A DNA stretch of 64,000 nt from Calliopum simillimum (lineage: Eukaryota > Arthropoda > Insecta > Diptera > Lauxaniidae): assembly GCA_951812925.1 (NCBI GenBank), contig OX638368.1, positions 19,035,187-19,099,186 of the forward strand, given 5' to 3'. The position numbers and the translations under genes were made by a program. Shown here in pieces: positions 12,186 through 22,670 of this stretch. Below the pieces are notes generated by a model that saw nothing but the letters and a program-made list of their open reading frames with translations, was not told the origin of the DNA and ran no database searches. Numbering within the stretch: position 1 is the stretch's first letter; the number at the start of each line of letters is the position of its first letter.

Positions 12186-12760
12186 ATCAATGACATCATA
12201 CCATTATAAGTTTTGTATTGCTCCCTTCGTTGCTGAAAAATGGGCGGTACCAAGCCATTCAAAAATAAAACTTAACATATCTCTGAAACCAGTTGACGCA
12301 TTGAGATGGGATTTGGTGTATATCATAAATAAATTTCACTGGCGGTACCATGGCCAACAAAAACATACATCGTCATAAATTTGAAACAATTAAACAAGAA
12401 GTTTGACAAGTATGTAGTGGTTACTGGGACAAATAACGCATATTGAAAAAATGGGCGGTGCCACTACTCCATATCCTCCTCTGAAACTATTCGGTGTAGA
12501 TGGATTTGTGACATACATGCAAATACATATGCACCCAGGTTACGAACGTGACCTTCTTACTTTTTTAAAGTGCATTCCTAGCGAATGTTGGATCACCTTA
12601 TCTTGTTAAGTTGAGGTGGCATCACCAATTTTACCAAAGGATGTCATTTGTCCCTATCCATTTTACATATGTACCAAATCTCATAAATTATGAATTTCTT
12701 ATTTTAGGGGCGTGCCATCGCCAATTTTTCCAGGGAACATTATTTTTTCGGCGCTCTGTA
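12186..12760. repeat. Degenerate GGGCGGTGCCACGCC repeat cluster
   Basis: Boxes reading GGGCGGTACCA, GGCGGTACCA and GGGCGGTGCCA (12,242 to 12,463) face forwards. Boxes near 12,613 and 12,717 read in the opposite sense. This is the same arrangement as the better-preserved fold-back at 29.5-31.2 kb, and a dispersed fly repeat family. Confidence 0.55.
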
Positions 12761-14379
12761 TAACATACATGTATCAAATCTCATTGATGTGCGATAAATA
12801 TAAGATGAAGTGATTTTTGTGGCGCTAAATAGTTTCAAAGATATGAAGATTTAAATTTTTGGCTCACGGTGGACCTTTTGGTGGAAATGTCGATATGCAG
12901 CGAACTGGAGCAAATATCATTTTTGCATACCATGTCAGTGACATTAAATATAGCTCATATAAAACAATTTAGGTACCGTCGCACACTGGGCAAAAAGTAA
13001 GATTTTGCGCTCGACGATATGTAATTTTATAAATGCTAAAATTAATGTCACTCATACGACATGCTTTGCATAAATGGAAAGTAATTTTCAAATGCCCATA
13101 ACTTGTGTAATAAGCATGACAAATCAATAATTTAAGTACCTTATAAAGAGAATAGTTAAAAATTTTGGATGTAAAAGTCATATTAGGAAAATATTATGTG
13201 GTAAATAAGTAGAAAAGCTATACATAAAGAATTAATTTTTGGATTGGTCTAACCAATTTAACTGATGTTTTTTTTTTTTTTTTGTTGTTTTTTGCTAAAA
13301 CGAAATTCATGCATATTACCCCCAATGGCTATAGTTTTTGACCCGATAGAGGTCAATAATTATAACTCAAAGGATTTTCCATATATATATATTCCAAAAG
13401 AAAACAAAACTTAAAGGACAAAAATATTTTACAAATTCAAGAATGTACATATGTACAATAATAATTTAAAATATTGTGTATACTATATATTTATGATATT
13501 ATTAGCTTAACAAAGTGCTAGGAAAAATTTTGAGAAAACATAAAGTCAATAGATTAAAGTAGAGAGAAAAATGCGTTAGAAATTTGTGATAGCTAAAAGA
13601 AGAGAAGAAATGCAATCAAATTGTAAACTGTAAATTGTGAATTCTTTTGTTATCATTTAAATTACAAAATACTTAAATGTGTAAGTAAGCAAAACTAGAA
13701 TAGAAAGTAATAGCATAGAAAATCTTTTACTTAACGCAAATATGCATATGACATTATGTTCGTTTAATCAAAATTTACATTTTACAGTGAAACAAAAACT
13801 GAAAACTTTCAACAAAACTAATTGCATAATAGAAGTAGAAGGTAAAAAGTAGAGAACAAAATTCATTGGCCAAAACCTCAACGCAAAAAAAAAACTTGTG
13901 AATATTAGAGAAAAAAATTTAACTCAATTTATATTGTATTAACAGGAAAAAATTTATAAATAATTTCTTCAAGTATTCTGGATAATGCATAGCAGTAACA
14001 AAACCGAAAACCACAGCATATTTCTAGGTGTACTAACAAAGTTCAAGGCTTTGTGAGTGTTATGCATTAACACAATACAAAAAAAAAACTTTGATTTGTG
14101 AAAAATTGTAACAAACTAAGCTATAAATAATAGAATTTTTAACTCTTTATATGAACACAAAATGCAATTTTTATTACCATTCAAAAGCATTTTGCCCCAT
14201 TTAAACGATATGTAAAACGTAACTGAACTTTAAAAATTTGTAGCATATATGTAAATCTTAATTTTTTTAAGTATTTAACTATGTATATTTATATATATTT
14301 GGTTTTTAATTCTTTTTTTTTTTTTTTGTATATTAAATCATAATTCCATCATTAGTTGTATGGCCCATACCTAATGTAC

Positions 14380-14610
14380 CTCGACTTGTCTTCATCTTCA
14401 CCACTCACGGCACCTGTGATATCCGCTTGGCCTTCAGCTGCATCACCACCTTCGGCAGCATCAGCACCACTTTTTCGTAGTCCTGGAATTGATGGTATCG
14501 ATGGCATAGCAGGCATTGCGGGCATTGAAGGCATTGCCATAGTTGGCATTGCCGGCATTGAGGGAATGGAGGCGCTGCCCAACCATCCTTTGGCACTTCC
14601 TAACCAACCG
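14380..14610 (-). CDS. Sap47: Sap47 exon encoding the Pro/Met repeat region
   Basis: This 231-bp minus-strand exon starts after a polypyrimidine-CAG acceptor (14611-14613). It encodes GWLGSAKGWLGSASIPSMP, a run of MPAMP/SIPSIP repeats, GLRKSGADAAEGGDAAEGQ and an acidic end GEDEDKS. This is the N-terminal half of Sap47, before the linker. The first base completes a codon from an upstream exon, so the initiating exon lies at higher coordinates; I could not find it in this window. The donor I chose (GTACAT at 14379) joins in phase to the 77-bp exon. A second donor 9 bp further on (GTATGG at 14370) also keeps phase and would add three residues. Reading straight through gives SRYIRYGPYN and a stop at about 14,352. 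Confidence 0.92.
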
Positions 14611-14681
14611 CTGAAAAAAAAAAATAAAAAACAAAAATTAATTTTTAAATAAATTGAATATTCGGGGCATAATATACAGTA

Positions 14682-15890
14682 GGGGAATGTCGTTTAGGTT
14701 GGGACGCCGTATAAGTTGGGACAGCCGTTTTTCTTGAATTTCCAATACTGGCGACACCAATGTTTCAACTGTCGAAGAAAAGTCTGTATATAACCTAACG
14801 TTTCATGTGTAAAAGCTCGAAGAACTCTTGTTGATTATGTTCATACCGAACAAAGAGTAAATTGTCATATCAAAAAGATCTTTTCGATAGTTTCTGCGTG
14901 TTCGTAATTTGCCGAATTTAAGCCAATTATATCATGTAGGTGTGCTCAATGTGTCTTGTATTCAGTGTATTTTCATTGCGTGAAAGAGTAATTGAAATAT
15001 ATTGTTGTGGCAAATATTATTTTTGGGCTTTCACGAAATGGCAACTTTGTAAAGGTTGGGACACTCATGTCGTATAAGTTGGGACAGAACTTTTTTTTAT
15101 TCCAAGGCATTGCGATACCATTTAAATTATATTTTTACAATATTTGATGAATGCAATTGTATTTATAATAATTAAAAAGCATTTATTAAAGAATTTTTGA
15201 AGATTGTGACGCATTTATGTGCCATGAGTTTGGCAAGTTCACTAACGCACGAAAAACCGATCGTGGAATTATTGATTTCAATGCATTGGTCGCAGAAATC
15301 AAGGAAATAAAATTGGCTAAGGCATTCGATCCACCAGAAAAGCTCATAAAATCCCAAAAAGCAGTTTGGCGAGGTATACCCAAAAAGTGAATGATAAAAT
15401 TAAGGGCATTTCAACCATTGATGACGATGCATTGTTAAAGCTGGCTAAAAGAGTTGCTCGCACGCCAATCCGTTGATGGTATCTTGTGTCTCGCACAAGA
15501 AGTACATTAAATATAAAATATGCTGAACAGTTTCGTCACCTGTACAAACTGCGAACCATATTAGGCGGAATGATATATTTTTACCCAAATTGTTTCTTTG
15601 AAATATGACGTTTCAATAAATATTATCATACCGATCATACCGATTAACTTAACTTTTTGATTTTTGAAAGTGTCCCAATTTATACGGAAAATTATTTTTC
15701 GGCAAAAAAAGTTGTCTTCATTAAAATGGTTATAACTTTTGACTTGATCACGATATCAAATAACTTTCTATAAAAAAGTTGTAGCCGATGACCATACCTT
15801 TTTAATGGTATATTTAAATTAACAATTTTTGATCCGTTTCAAAACCATTGACCAAAAACAAAACCCGTCCCAACCTATACGACATTCTCC
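14682..15890. mobile_element. TA-flanked 1.2-kb DNA element
   Basis: The left end reads GGGGAATGTCGTTTAGGTTG after TA (14,680-14,681). The right end is the inverted copy (CAACCTATACGACATTCTCC) followed by TA (15,891-15,892). A TA duplication fits the Tc1/mariner/pogo group. The interior has a short plus-strand open piece (about 15,201-15,389, containing FNALVAEIKEIKLAKAFD) and a frame-shifted continuation (KVNDKIKGISTIDDDALLKL). I do not recognise it; it is probably a transposase fragment. Confidence 0.75.
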
Positions 15891-16019
15891 TACAGTAAAA
15901 CTAAATATATAAATAGAAAAAATTGCCTTGAAACTTGGCATTTTGTAGCTATTCTTTTAAAAAAACTGGTAAGGGTGTTATCTTTCGCCTGGCAAAAAAT
16001 TAAATGCCCTGCACTGCAG

Positions 16020-16960
16020 CATTTTAAAAGCATGTATGGAAGGTGCCATGCCTTCTTGCCAGAATTCACTTATATTTTGCTCATTGCTTTCGACAACTTT
16101 TCCAAGTATCTTTGCGAAATTTTGTAGTAAATATTACCACAAATAATACATTGCAGCATTATGAAAATGATTTTTGTATGGTAGGTGCTACGCCCACTTT
16201 TTTGAGTATGCCTAGTTTTTGCTCAGAGTTTCCACTAACTATTCCTAGTATTTGTGCGAAATTTTGATACATTTCCTCTAGTAATGCTTGCACTGAAGCA
16301 TTATGAAAATTTTGCATGTATGTGAGGTGCCACGCCCTCTTGTCCGAATCAACCAAATTTTGAACAAGAGCTTGCTTTTACTATTCTTTTTATTTTTTCT
16401 GCGTGAAATTTGGTTGGGTTATCTTTAAAAACACTTTCCGTATAGCATTTCGAAACTTTTGCTTATATGGGAGGTACCACGCCCTCTTTACCAAGTTCAC
16501 TAAGTATAGCTTAGAACTTGCTCTTACTATTCTTAGTATTTATGTGTATTATCGTTGAGTTACCGTAAAAAATGCTTATAAAATTACACTTAAAAAGTTT
16601 TTTTTTTTTCGGATGACCGATTTAACTCATTTCACCAACCCACGAGCCAACTTTTTTTGATGGAAGTAGTGTACCAAATTTCATCGAATTATCTTGCTCC
16701 TAAGAAATATTATCGCGATTTCAATGGACAGACAGATGGACATGGCTATATCGACTTAGAAGGTGACGCTGATCAAGAATATATTTACTTTTCTATATCT
16801 GCCACGCCTCCTTCTCTGCGTTCTAAACGGAAGGACAAAGTAAATAAATTCTGGATGTAGGGAATAAGAAGTTCACTGCTCAATAACCCTTCTATTAGGT
16901 TATAAAAAGTGTCAGTTCTTGGCGAAATACCTCAAAATAAAGGGTCCTTGAAATATATGT
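16020..16960. repeat. Dispersed 'GAGGTGCCACGCCCTCTT' repeat, 3-4 units
   Basis: Units near 16,035, 16,185, 16,325 and 16,470 each contain a GGTGCCACGCCCTCTT-like box, a TTGCTC(A/T)-type box and TTTGTGCGAAATTT. The right part (16,720-16,860) has the GACAGACAGATGGACATGGC ... GGTGACGCTGATCAAGAATA block that recurs at 28,990-29,140 and, inverted, at about 24,640-24,790. Confidence 0.65.
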
Positions 16961-17089
16961 AGGATATATAAGATCTAAAAAGTAGGTCATGAAACATTTT
17001 CTTTATCCTTTGTACGTACTAAAAATAGTAATTTTTTATCAAATACCAAAAAACTTACTCTGTACTTATTCGATTAAGAACTGTACAAG

Positions 17090-17360
17090 TTATGAACAGT
17101 TTAATGAAGCATTTTCGGCCGATTTGTGTATTTCTCAACCCAATCTTCAAATCTTCACAAATAAACTCAAAAATTTTAGTTACCATTTTGGATTTGGCAT
17201 CAAACGAAACAACGGTCACAACTTCAGTGAAATTCGAGCGTTTTAAGTCATATCTTATTACGCTAGGCATGGAATTGCTATATTTTATTTCAAGACAAGA
17301 TTCGGATATTTCTTGTATAACATTGGGGTATCTTATAGTCAAAATGAATCATTCTTCATA
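17090..17360 (+). repeat. Flanking repeat, partner of 21,950-22,240 (inverted)
   Basis: It contains GCTAGGCATGGAATTGCTAT and ATTTCGGCCGATTTG-type blocks that reappear reverse-complemented upstream of the third peptide gene. This suggests the peptide cluster grew by a duplication that included or re-inserted flanking DNA. Confidence 0.6.
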
Positions 17361-17409
17361 ATTCGACAATGATGATAATCTCCATCTCGAATTATAAATT
17401 TTCTTATCT

Positions 17410-17820
17410 ATAAATTAATACGCAAGACAAAATTTTGTCCTACCTTTTTTATTATGTTAGAAATGAAGTACGACTCCGAATTATATACTATTAGAAAGGT
17501 ATTTGTGTGTAAATGTGTACAAAGTAAAAATTATTTTAATATTTTGCCACCAAGCCAGGTAAAATTAAATGCAAATAACGACAAAATACGCGGTCACACA
17601 GAGCTGAAAAGAGGATACAGCACAAAGAGAAAGACAAAAAGCTCACTGACTTCATATTTTTGTTTCTTTTCGTTTCATATTTGTCATTGTGCCAGAGATG
17701 ATAAATGAGATTTTCTATTTTGTACCAAATAGCAAAAAAAGTACTAAAACTGTCCAAAAAGTACTAAAATTATTTAGTACATTTGCGGTCAAAATTTTAC
17801 CATTGTGCAATTCTAGCCAA
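17410..17820 (+). repeat. Dispersed repeat 'CGCAAGACAAAATTTTGTCC', copy 1
   Basis: About 400 bp starting TAATACGCAAGACAAA and ending GGTCAAAATTTTACCATTG. It includes GACAAAATACGCGGTCA and GCACAAAGAGAAAGACAAAA. The same order of blocks occurs at 21,225-21,575 and, inverted, at 62,830-63,235. Confidence 0.75.
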
Positions 17821-18170
17821 AATAACTTGCTCAATTCTCTAACACGTTTTATGCTAAGTTGTGGGTTTCGCTCGAACTTTAAGGATTTTTTTTTAGGTTA
17901 AGGCAGACTTTAAACTTTTAAATCCTAAAATATAAGTTTGAAAAAACTTTTAACTTTTTGAAATAAAAATGAACTTATAACTTTCTTTAGAAAATAAGAG
18001 CAAAACTTAAGACATATTTTTTTTAATGTAAAGAATTTTTTAACATTTTTTTTTTTTTTTTTTTTTGTTCGCCAGAATTGCTAAGACTCTCATCTATTTT
18101 TGTTTATATAAATTCATTCCGTGAAATGAAAGGTACTTTTTTAATATTTTATATTATGTTTTTGTGTTCA

Positions 18171-18330
18171 TCTTATCTGTGTGATTTTTAGGTTTTTGTT
18201 CTGATGTTGCAAAATATTGATGACTCAAAATAGATGTACCCAAGGGAATCTACATAAGCAATAAGTATTCTCGATTTAATATTTCAGCGTCAGGTATAAA
18301 TAGAGAATCTTATTTTGAAGATAAGACATT
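18171..18330 (+). promoter_or_regulatory. Promoter of secreted peptide gene, copy 1
   Basis: The order of motifs is: a GATA site (CTTATCTG, 18,172-18,179); an ATTGCAAA-like C/EBP-type box in the same relative place as in the other copies (here GTTGCAAA, about 18,206-18,213); a GGGAATCTAC box (18,244-18,253) that is one mismatch from the NF-kB consensus GGGRNNYYYY; a TATAAA box (18,295-18,300); and a second GATAAG (18,320-18,325) near the likely start site. NF-kB plus GATA is the known architecture of IMD-responsive fly antimicrobial peptide promoters. The immune role here is inferred. Confidence 0.6.
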
Positions 18331-18393
18331 CAAACCTTAAGCTTCGTATTAACGACAACACTTGAGAATTCCTAAGGAGATAAAGATTAAAAA

Positions 18394-18576
18394 ATGAATT
18401 TCATTCAACTCTCAGTAATGCTAGTATTAGCTTTGGTGGCTTTTCTTTGCAACTCAGTGGAAGGTGGATTTAATGGCAACCCCTTTGGATCACAAAATAC
18501 CGGATTCGGACCACCCAGACGACAAACTCATCAGATTCCAAGGACACCCAACTTTAATCGTCCAATGAGATTTTAA
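18394..18576 (+). CDS. Small secreted Pro/Arg-rich peptide, copy 1 (candidate antimicrobial peptide)
   Basis: A single-exon, 60-codon gene. Residues 1-24 form a classic signal peptide: MNFIQLS, then a hydrophobic VMLVLALVAFLC core and the cleavage region NSVEG. The predicted mature peptide (about 35 residues) has no Cys, is rich in Pro, Arg, Asn and Gly, has no Lys or acidic residues, and includes GPPRRQTHQIPRTP and the end NRPMRF. Secretion, size and composition resemble the linear proline-rich antimicrobial peptides of flies, but I do not match it to a named family. The gene has a TATA box 94 bp upstream and an AATAAA signal near 18,642. It differs from copies 2 and 3 only in the signal peptide (Q5, L18, N20). 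Other possibilities are a neuropeptide or another secreted short peptide. Confidence 0.8.
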   Translation: MNFIQLSVMLVLALVAFLCNSVEGGFNGNPFGSQNTGFGPPRRQTHQIPRTPNFNRPMRF

Positions 18577-19620
18577 GCGAAAATACTATACTATTTACTA
18601 TATACTAATTTAGATAAATTTTCGAATATTTGATGATGGAAATAAAATAATAAAAAATCTTAATAATTACATGTTTTTAAGTTGAATCAAAATATGAAAA
18701 TGTAGCTACAGGTACGATTTTCTGACAAAAATAAATTCATACTAAGTGAAATTCCTTTAGCACGAACAACATTTTTCGAAAAACAAAAACATTCTAAAAC
18801 AGAAAAATTTTAATTCTTAGAGAAGAAAAGTTTTTTTGAAGTAGAGGCATTCCATTCCAAAAGGGAAATTAACTTACAAAATGTTTGAAAATTCTTGAAT
18901 TTAAATTGGACCCTTCAGAGCAAGCTGGTGATAATCATTTGGAAAAAGCTTATTTTTAATGTTTTTATGGAATATTTTTAAACTATTTTTTTAATTTTTA
19001 AATAAAAAATTGTTAGAAAGTTTGGAAAACGATTATTAAAACATTTGGAAATAAAATTTTTCTAATTGTTGATTTTAAGCTTACAAATCAATTGTGAAAA
19101 TTCTAAGAAACAAACGTTTGAAAATTGGTTATGAAAACCTTTTGAAATTAACTTTTACTTTTAAATTGTAAAGGTTATAAAATTGTTTGTTGTGTTCCTT
19201 AATTTAGCAGTAGTTCAGCTAAAATTCAATTTTAAATACAATATATTGTAGAAAAACGTTCCGTTTCATCTTCCGTGAGTCATATTTATTTAAACAACAT
19301 TTAAGACAAAAGATATTAAACATTTTACATTTTATTTACTTAGTAAAAAAAGTATTATTTTTTTCTATTTCGAGACAGTTTTAACTGTTTTAAGGCTTAA
19401 AATAGCTTAGTTATAACCAAAGTTTGTCAAATTCTATAGCAAAATGTCCCGTGAGTCACAATTGGATTCCCCAATAATGAACTAAAACGAAGCTATGTTG
19501 AAACAAATTTTAATTCGTGAATCTTAGCTTATTTCAACCAATCACTATAACTAATTTTTATTAAGTCGTAGCTCCAAAACTACTGAGAAGTAGAATTTTA
19601 ATACTTGAATAATTCACTGT
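18577..19620. other. 3' UTR and spacer, nothing recognised
   Basis: AT-rich DNA after the polyadenylation signal of copy 1. No open frame with support and no clear repeat ends. Confidence 0.5.
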
Positions 19621-19992
19621 GCTTGTGTGGGAGGTGCCACACTCTCTGTTTGCTCAGAGCTTACATCAACCTTCCCTAGTACTTATTTGTGTGCATGTTG
19701 GTTGCATTATCTCAAAGATCGTTTTCAGTATAGATGATTGTTCGTGGATGAAAAGGTAGCACGCCCTCACCGTTTCAAGCATGGTTTTGTCCGACATTTA
19801 TCTATGTGTATGTGGCCCATTCGCTTCAAGAAGAGATTCTTTTGTTTACAGTGAAACTTTAATAAATCTGTATTAAAATTTCACTTCTAAGTAGTTTTGG
19901 AGCTAGGGCTTAGCACAAATTAGGAAAAGCTAAACCATTGCTTGAATAAAGATAAGATTCACAAATTAAGATTTGTTTCTCTTCGCCTTACT
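19621..19992 (+). repeat. Recent direct duplication, unit 1
   Basis: About 372 bp, almost identical to 20,053-20,424 with an offset of 432 bp. It begins GCTTGTGTGG, includes AGGTGCCACACTCTCT, and ends CTTCGCCTTACT. The first part belongs to the same dispersed family as 16.0-16.9 kb. Confidence 0.9.
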
Positions 19993-20052
19993 ACAAAATA
20001 ACTTTGCCAGGTCTAATATGAAATATCCTATATTGCAACATTTGAAAATTTT

Positions 20053-20424
20053 GCTTGTGTGGCAGGTGCCACACTCTCTATTTGCTCAGAGCTTACATCA
20101 ACCTTCCCTAGTACTTATTTGTGTGCATGTTGGTTGCATTATCTCAAAGATCGTTTTCAGTATAGATGATTGTTCGTGGATGAAAAGGTAGCACGCCCTC
20201 ACCGTTTCAAGCATGGTTTTGTCCGACATTTATCTATGTGTATGTGGCCCATTCGCTTCAAGAAGAGATTCTTTTGTTTACAGTGAAACTTTAATAAATC
20301 TGTATTAAAATTTCACTTCTAAGTAGTTTTGGAGCTAGGGCTTAGCACAAATTAGGAAAAGCTAAACCATTGCTTGAATAAAGATAAGATTGACAAATTA
20401 AGATATGTTTCTCTTCGCCTTACT
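20053..20424 (+). repeat. Recent direct duplication, unit 2
   Basis: Second unit of the 432-bp-offset duplication, with only a few substitutions (for example GAGGTG to CAGGTG, and a TTC to TTG change near 20,391). The near identity implies a young event, separate from the older peptide-gene duplications around it. Confidence 0.9.
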
Positions 20425-20610
20425 TACTTTATTAAGAACAAAAATTTTCTGTATTTTTTAATTTATTTTTTTTATTCAGCATTTTTTATTTTTTTTTTTT
20501 TTTTTCTGTAAAACATGATTATTAGATTTTGTTATTATTTTATTAACATCATTAAATATTCGAACATTCATCTGAGTATATAGTGTATACTAAATATATA
20601 GTATTTTTGT

Positions 20611-20793
20611 TTAAAATCTCATTGGACGATTAAAGTTGGGTGTCCTTGGAATCTGATGAGTTTGTCGTCTGGGTGGTCCGAATCCGGTATTTTGTGATCC
20701 AAAGGGGTTGCCATTAAATCCACCTTCCACTGAGTGACAAACAAAAGCCACCAAAGCTAATACTAGCATTACTGAGAGTTTAATGAAATTCAT
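20611..20793 (-). CDS. Small secreted Pro/Arg-rich peptide, copy 2 (candidate antimicrobial peptide)
   Basis: A 60-codon gene in the opposite orientation to its two paralogues. The signal peptide (MNFIKLS, VMLVLALVAFVC, HSVEG) differs from copy 1 at residues 5, 18 and 20. The mature region, from about residue 25 to the C-terminal NRPMRF, is identical to both other copies. The upstream promoter module is conserved, with TATAAA 94-99 bp before the ATG. Identical mature peptides alongside variable signal residues and diverged flanks point to purifying selection or gene conversion on the mature part. The ATG lies in the same conserved context (AGATTAAAAAATG) as the other copies. Confidence 0.8.
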   Translation of the reverse strand: MNFIKLSVMLVLALVAFVCHSVEGGFNGNPFGSQNTGFGPPRRQTHQIPRTPNFNRPMRF

Positions 20794-20869
20794 TTTTTAA
20801 TCTGTATCTCCTTAGGAATTCTCAACTGTTGTCGTTAAAACAAAGCTTAAGATTTGAATGTCTTATGTT

Positions 20870-21045
20870 GGAATAAATATTCTCTTTTTATACATGGCGC
20901 TGAAATAATAAATCAAGCTAATTTTATAGCTAATTATATGTAGATTCCCTTAGGGTACCTACCCTTCTTTTGAGTTATCAATATTTTGCAATTTCAAAAC
21001 AAAACAAAAAAATACGTAGGTACAGATAAGATGAGCATAAAAAAA
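20870..21045 (-). promoter_or_regulatory. Promoter of secreted peptide gene, copy 2
   Basis: On the minus strand: a GATA site (CTTATCTG; plus-strand 21,023-21,030), ATTGCAAAATATTGATAACT, GGGAATCTAC (plus-strand 20,940-20,949) and TATAAA (20,887-20,892). The GATAAG seen near the start site in copies 1 and 3 is changed to CATAAG here. Confidence 0.6.
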
Positions 21046-21224
21046 TAAATACATCAGAAATATGAAATACTAAAAAAGTACTTTACATTTCGCGGAATGA
21101 ATTAAATTAAACAAAAATAAATTGGAGAATAAAAGATTCTAAAGATTCGTCCTTTTGATCTGAATCGAATAAAGTAAAAACAAAAATAGAGCAATAATAA
21201 ATAATGATCAAATTTTGTTAATTC

Positions 21225-21575
21225 ATATATTAATACGCAAGACAAAAATTTGTCCTCCTTTTTTTTCTATGTTAAAAATAGAGCACGACTTTGAGTTATA
21301 TACCATTATAAAGGTATTTGTGTGTAAATGTGAACAAAGTTAAAATTATTTTAATATTTTGCCATTAAGCCAGGTGAAATTAAATGCAAATTTTTCAACA
21401 TTAACAACGACAAAATACGCGGTCATACAGAGCTGAAAAGAGGATGCAGCACAAAGAAAAAGACAAAAAGCTGACTGACACTGACTTCATGTGTTTTGGT
21501 TTGTTTCCGTTTCGCATTTGTCATTGTACCAGGGATTTGTGGTCAAATTTTGACCATTGGACAGTTCTAGTGTTT
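21225..21575 (+). repeat. Dispersed repeat, copy 2
   Basis: The same blocks as the 17.4-kb copy, in the same orientation. It also lies about 1 kb upstream of a plus-strand peptide gene, so repeat and gene may have been duplicated together. Confidence 0.75.
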
Positions 21576-21949
21576 ATTTAATACACAATTACTGCCGCAA
21601 ATGGCAACATTCATTCAAGAATGTTGAAACAAAAGAGATCTTGCAATTTATGTATTAGAAATTTTGGCAATTAGTTTCATTATATAATTCAAAAAAATTT
21701 TTGACTTTTATTCCCCAAGAAAAAGTTATAAGTTAACTTTTATTTCAAAAATTAAAATAATTTTTTCAAATTTTAATTTTAGGATTGATAAGTTTAGAAT
21801 CTGACTTAAACCTTAAAAAACACTTTATGATCTGAGTGAAACCTGTAAGGCAGTAGAAAATGTGGTAGACCAAAAGTCAATTGAAAAAGCTCGTTCAAAA
21901 CCGAAGTGGAATTCATTAAAAATCGGATTGGCGGAGATGATTCATTTTG

Positions 21950-22240
21950 GATTCGTTGTGTGCCAAAAGGAACACATGAAATAAAATAACCTCACCTTGA
22001 AATAATTTATAGCAATTCCATGCCTAGCATTACAAGATAAGACTTGAATCTCTCCGATTTCACTGAAGTTTTGTCCGTAGTTTCCTTTAAAGTCAAAACC
22101 AGCTAAAGCGGCAACAAAAAGTTTTCAAATAAATCACCCAAATCGGCCGAAACCGAATCACAAAACTATCCATTGTCACTTCTTAAGCAATTTTCATGTT
22201 CTAAACTATTTTGCAAAGGTAATGTATCAGGTATTTGATA
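21950..22240 (-). repeat. Inverted copy of the 17,090-17,360 repeat
   Basis: The block ATAGCAATTCCATGCCTAGC (about 22,010) and the AATCGGCCGAAA block (about 22,140) are the reverse complement of the copy upstream of the first peptide gene. Identity is clearly diverged. Confidence 0.6.
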
Positions 22241-22280
22241 AAAGGCATTGTTTGATGTGCATATTTTATTATTGTGTTCA

Positions 22281-22410
22281 TCTTATCTGTGTGAATTTTT
22301 TGTTTTGTTTTGAAATTGCAAAATATTGATAACTCAACGGGAATCTACATGAGCTACAAAAATTTGCTCGATTTATTTGAGCGTCAGGTATAAAAAGAGA
22401 ATCTTAATCC
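22281..22410 (+). promoter_or_regulatory. Promoter of secreted peptide gene, copy 3
   Basis: The same ordered module: CTTATCTG (22,282-22,289), ATTGCAAAATATTGATAACT (from about 22,315), GGGAATCTAC (22,339-22,348), TATAAA (22,389-22,394) and GATAAG (about 22,414-22,419). Spacing agrees with copies 1 and 2. Confidence 0.6.
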
Positions 22411-22487
22411 GAAGATAAGACATTCAAATCTTAAGCTTTCTATTAACGACAACAGTTGAGAATTCCTAAGGAGATACAGATTAAAAA

Positions 22488-22670
22488 ATGAATTTCATGA
22501 AACTCTCAGTAATGCTAGTATTAGCTTTGGTGGCTTTTGTTTGTCACTCAGTGGAAGGTGGATTTAATGGCAACCCCTTTGGATCACAAAATACCGGATT
22601 CGGCCCACCTAGACGACAAACTCATCAGATTCCAAGGACACCCAACTTTAATCGGCCAATGAGATTTTAA
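22488..22670 (+). CDS. Small secreted Pro/Arg-rich peptide, copy 3 (candidate antimicrobial peptide)
   Basis: A 60-codon gene, intact. The signal peptide starts MNFMKLS (residue 4 is Met where the others have Ile) and ends HSVEG. The mature peptide is identical to copies 1 and 2. Within the mature coding part only silent third-position changes are visible against copy 1, for example GGACCACCC against GGCCCACCT. There is a TATA box about 95 bp upstream and AATAAA near 22,728. All three copies sit within 4.3 kb in +, -, + orientation, each with its own promoter, so they are separate transcription units rather than an operon. Confidence 0.8.
   Translation: MNFMKLSVMLVLALVAFVCHSVEGGFNGNPFGSQNTGFGPPRRQTHQIPRTPNFNRPMRF

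Larger units (their letters stand above)
7596..14379 (-). other. Sap47 intron of 6.8 kb
   Basis: AT-rich intron between the Pro/Met-repeat exon and the 77-bp exon. It holds a MITE (8,641-8,872) and a degenerate GGGCGGTGCCA repeat cluster (about 12,186-12,760). Between these are poly-A/T tracts and short AT microsatellites (for example near 8,420 and 10,740-10,780). Many short open frames occur, but none has a signal or domain. Confidence 0.7.
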
